Assembly (NCBI GenBank): GCA_025936955.1
Contig: JAICSL010000061.1
Span: forward strand, 1 to 8,058
From: Nitrososphaeraceae archaeon
GTDB lineage: Archaea; Thermoproteota; Nitrososphaeria; Nitrososphaerales; Nitrososphaeraceae
Length of the DNA stretch: 8,058 nt
Direction of reading: 5' to 3'
Positions 6,330 through 8,058 of the stretch are shown here, piece by piece (the first letter of the stretch is position 1; every line of letters starts with the position of its first letter). A model generated the notes under the pieces. It was not told the origin of the DNA. It did not search any database and worked only from the letters and a program-made list of their open reading frames with translations. A program made the translations under genes and the position numbers.

Positions 6330-7427
6330 CTATGGTTTAGCTTCATATACGATGTTAAATGGTGTTTGGGTAGCTCGTCTAAAGCGCTTAAATCCGCCAG
6401 CCTTTACAACATCTGCCATACGGGGCTCACCAGCTTGTGCACCTAATGCAGGACCATTATGAGCTAATGATGCAGGTACGCATATTACTGTAGACGCAGC
6501 ATAAAATGCTCGACCTACTGGGTTTAAGTTTTCTGCTACTGTATCGTTTGCAAAAGGTTCTACTATCATCCAAACTCCATCTGGTTTTTTAAGAGATTGT
6601 AATACATGCGTAGCAGCTCCATTAGGATCACCCATGTCATGTAAACAATCAAAGAATGTAACTAAATCGTATTCATTGTTTCCTGGGAAATCTGTAGAGG
6701 CTGCTACTTCAAAGCTTATTCTATCTTCACTCAAGCCTTCTTCTTTTGCTTTCTTACTTGCAATTTCTATAGATGGTTTATGATAATCAAATCCCACAAA
6801 TTTAGAATTAGGATAAGCTTTTGCCATTAGTAGTGTAGAAATAGCATGTCCGCATCCTACATCTGCAACCTTTGCACCGCCTTTCTTAAGCTTCTCTTCT
6901 ACTCTTCCTCCATCCAGTGCAGGAATCCATGAATTTACAATATTGGCAACATAATTTGGTTTGAAAAATCTTTCAGTACCCTGATATAAGCTGGGATGAT
7001 GCTCACCCCAATCAACACCTCTGCCTGTACGAAATGCTTCAGCAATCTTTGGTTCGTCTATAAAAAAAGCAGAAGTAGCTTGGAATCCGCCTCCTGTGAA
7101 GTACGGGCTATCCTCATGAGCTAGTGCCATGGCCTGTTCTGGCTGAAGGCTATATTTTCCGCTATCCTTGTTATATGAAATATAGCCACCCGCAGCTTGA
7201 TTTGCTAACCATTCTCGGATATAACGTTCGGACGTACCAGTTTTACTGGCTAGTTCTGCAGGAGTAACAGGTTTAGAATCTGCCATAGCTTTGTACAATC
7301 CAAGTTTATCTCCAATAATTACCAAAACTGCACTCCACGCCCCACCTAAATCGTTGAATACTTTTCCCATAAAGTCTTTGAGTTTACCTTCATCTAATTT
7401 CCTATTGGTATTATTATCTGAAGACAC
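6330..7427 (-). CDS. SAM-dependent methyltransferase with N-terminal winged helix
   Basis: A 365-residue protein of the class I methyltransferase group that includes mycobacterial Rv2258c. Residues about 20-100 form a winged-helix dimerisation region (LGLYKAMADSKPVTPAELASKTGTSERYIREWLANQ, split here at its natural turns). The catalytic Rossmann domain begins at about 185 with motif I, VADVGCGHA (187-195). It continues with the ribose-binding acidic residue D214 in FVGFDYH, a residue pair in ISFEVAASTDFP, and DLVTFFDCLHDMGDP (254-268) at the motif IV position. The final strands end in FNIVYEAKP. The acceptor substrate is unknown; the winged helix need not bind DNA. The start is GTG at 7427: a TATA element about 23 bp upstream would give an essentially leaderless mRNA, and the next in-frame Met (residue 20) would shorten the first helix. 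No partner gene lies adjacent. Confidence 0.85.
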   Translation of the reverse strand: MSSDNNTNRKLDEGKLKDFMGKVFNDLGGAWSAVLVIIGDKLGLYKAMADSKPVTPAELASKTGTSERYIREWLANQAAGGYISYNKDSGKYSLQPEQAMALAHEDSPYFTGGGFQATSAFFIDEPKIAEAFRTGRGVDWGEHHPSLYQGTERFFKPNYVANIVNSWIPALDGGRVEEKLKKGGAKVADVGCGHAISTLLMAKAYPNSKFVGFDYHKPSIEIASKKAKEEGLSEDRISFEVAASTDFPGNNEYDLVTFFDCLHDMGDPNGAATHVLQSLKKPDGVWMIVEPFANDTVAENLNPVGRAFYAASTVICVPASLAHNGPALGAQAGEPRMADVVKAGGFKRFRRATQTPFNIVYEAKP

Positions 7428-7445
7428 GGTTTTACTATAAGTTAG

Positions 7446-7454
7446 AAATATAAA
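7446..7454 (-). promoter_or_regulatory. TATA box of the methyltransferase gene
   Basis: On the minus strand TTTATATTT is preceded by a purine-rich AAAGGA (a BRE-like position). It is centred about 23 bp before the GTG at 7427, so the start site would coincide with the start codon. This supports GTG as the true start and a leaderless transcript. Confidence 0.55.
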
Positions 7455-7586
7455 TCCTTTTTTTCAGGAGTAGTATGAGCTTTCATTTTCAACACAATAT
7501 TCTCTTATTCCATAATTCGAGGCTTTAATCAAATTGCATCAATTGTTTATATTAGTCATACAATTAAGATCATTTGTATTATGCTT

Positions 7587-7646
7587 AAATTTGCACGTAA
7601 TTATGCAAATTTGATACGGTATCGTGAAAGCCCTCGGCATTTTCAC
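7587..7646. promoter_or_regulatory. Cluster of three adjacent dyads upstream of the methyltransferase
   Basis: Three inverted repeats lie end to end. AAATTTGCA (7587-7595) pairs perfectly with TGCAAATTT (7604-7612) across 8 nt. GATAC-G-GTATC occupies 7613-7623. GTGAAAGCC (7624-7632) pairs with GGC plus TTTCAC (7636-7638, 7641-7646) with a two-base bulge and a three-base loop. They lie 160-219 bp upstream of the methyltransferase start and about 110 bp downstream of the stop of the gene at the right edge. They could be operators, a structured small RNA, or a 3'-end signal of the right-edge gene. Apart from these, 7428-7756 shows only the methyltransferase promoter. Confidence 0.5.
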
Positions 7647-7756
7647 TCCAACTTGACTATCCATGATCCTCTGCTATTTTATCCAGCAAACAGCTTTATC
7701 ATTAAAATTAAGCAGTCTATTTAATGAGAATCAGAGAAGGAACATACAAATAGAAC

Positions 7757-8058
7757 TCATTTTTCCGTCTTTGTCTGCCTTGTTATATCATTAACTATAT
7801 TCTTTAATCTTCTTGCAGCTACGGATTCTCTTTCTGTATCCAACTGATGTATTTTTTCATTTAATATTTTTATCAACCAATCGATTTCCTTATCATCAAT
7901 GTCTAATTCCATCTCAAACCCTGGGACATACTTATTATATGCTTTACTTAGATTTAGATTTTTAAAACCTTGAAATGAAATGAAATGTAAGAATTGCCTT
8001 GAGCTGAAACAAAATCAAGTTTAAAAAGAACCTCATAATTAAGAAAGAAGATAGGATA
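7757..8058 (-). pseudogene. 3' part of an unknown gene with a repeat-linked frameshift
   Basis: On the minus strand, the frame entering at the window edge (8058) reads YPIFFLNYEVLFKLDFVSAQ and GNSYIS, then passes into three tandem TTTCA units (7971-7985) and stops at 7954-7956. Removing one 5-bp unit joins it to a second frame that continues as FQGFKNLNLSKAYNKYVPGF and then a charged helix (ELDIDDKEIDWLIKILNEKI, HQLDTERESVAARRLKNIV), stopping at 7757-7759. The joined product looks natural. The second frame alone could start at the ATG at 7912 and give a 51-aa coiled-coil-like protein. No family is recognised. The gene is either inactivated, phase-variable through the repeat, affected by a sequencing or assembly error, or two separate small frames. 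Its 5' end lies outside the window. Confidence 0.5.
7971..7985. repeat. (TGAAA)3 pentanucleotide tandem repeat
   Basis: Three perfect TGAAA units (TTTCA on the minus strand), followed by a partial fourth (TGTAA). The repeat sits exactly where the minus-strand reading frame breaks. Because the unit is not a multiple of three, gain or loss of one copy changes the frame. Confidence 0.85.

Noticed and set aside
1..8058. CRISPR array, tRNA/rRNA genes, transposase or integrase
   Set aside because: Both strands were scanned by eye. No regularly spaced direct repeats, no tRNA T-loop consensus with a matching acceptor stem, and no transposase or integrase motif was found.

Overview
The window is AT-rich (roughly one third G+C by eye). 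Its genes are separate or loosely spaced, with archaeal-style TATA elements about 20-30 bp before several start codons, few Shine-Dalgarno sites and non-ATG starts. With a stand-alone NAD(P)H-hydrate dehydratase, a dodecin and low G+C, this suggests a mesophilic archaeon, most likely an ammonia-oxidising Thaumarchaeote of the Nitrososphaera/Nitrosocosmicus type. That assignment is inference: no rRNA or ammonia-oxidation gene is present.

Layout. 1-1170 is a decayed zone. It holds the frameshifted remains of a SIR2-like (NAD-binding, defence-type) gene at about 85-430, then some 700 bp with no convincing gene except a possible tiny membrane peptide (740-844). 1171-1554 encodes a very hydrophilic, probably disordered protein of unknown function. 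1886-3700 encodes a 604-aa thiamine-diphosphate enzyme of the PoxB-like pyruvate oxidase group. 3834-4334 encodes a DUF892-like ferritin-fold protein; it is followed by a GTTA microsatellite and a strong 20-bp inverted repeat with a 55-nt loop (4378-4474). 4616-4834 encodes a dodecin-family protein lacking the flavin-stacking Trp. On the minus strand are an NnrD-type NAD(P)H-hydrate dehydratase (5010-5882) and, upstream of it, a winged-helix plus Rossmann SAM-dependent methyltransferase (6330-7427). Upstream of the methyltransferase lie a cluster of three adjacent dyads (7587-7646) and the 3' part of a minus-strand gene running off the window. That gene's frame is broken exactly at a (TGAAA)3 tandem repeat.

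How the genes may work together. The intact genes fit redox and stress housekeeping: pyruvate oxidation at the TPP enzyme, possible iron or oxidant handling by the ferritin-fold protein, and repair of damaged NAD(P)H hydrates. They are not a tight operon; each has its own intergenic leader. No complete defence system, CRISPR array, transposase, tRNA or rRNA was found. The most unusual signals are the repeat-linked frameshift at the right edge, the hairpin element after the ferritin-like gene, the dyad cluster before the methyltransferase, and the SIR2 relic.
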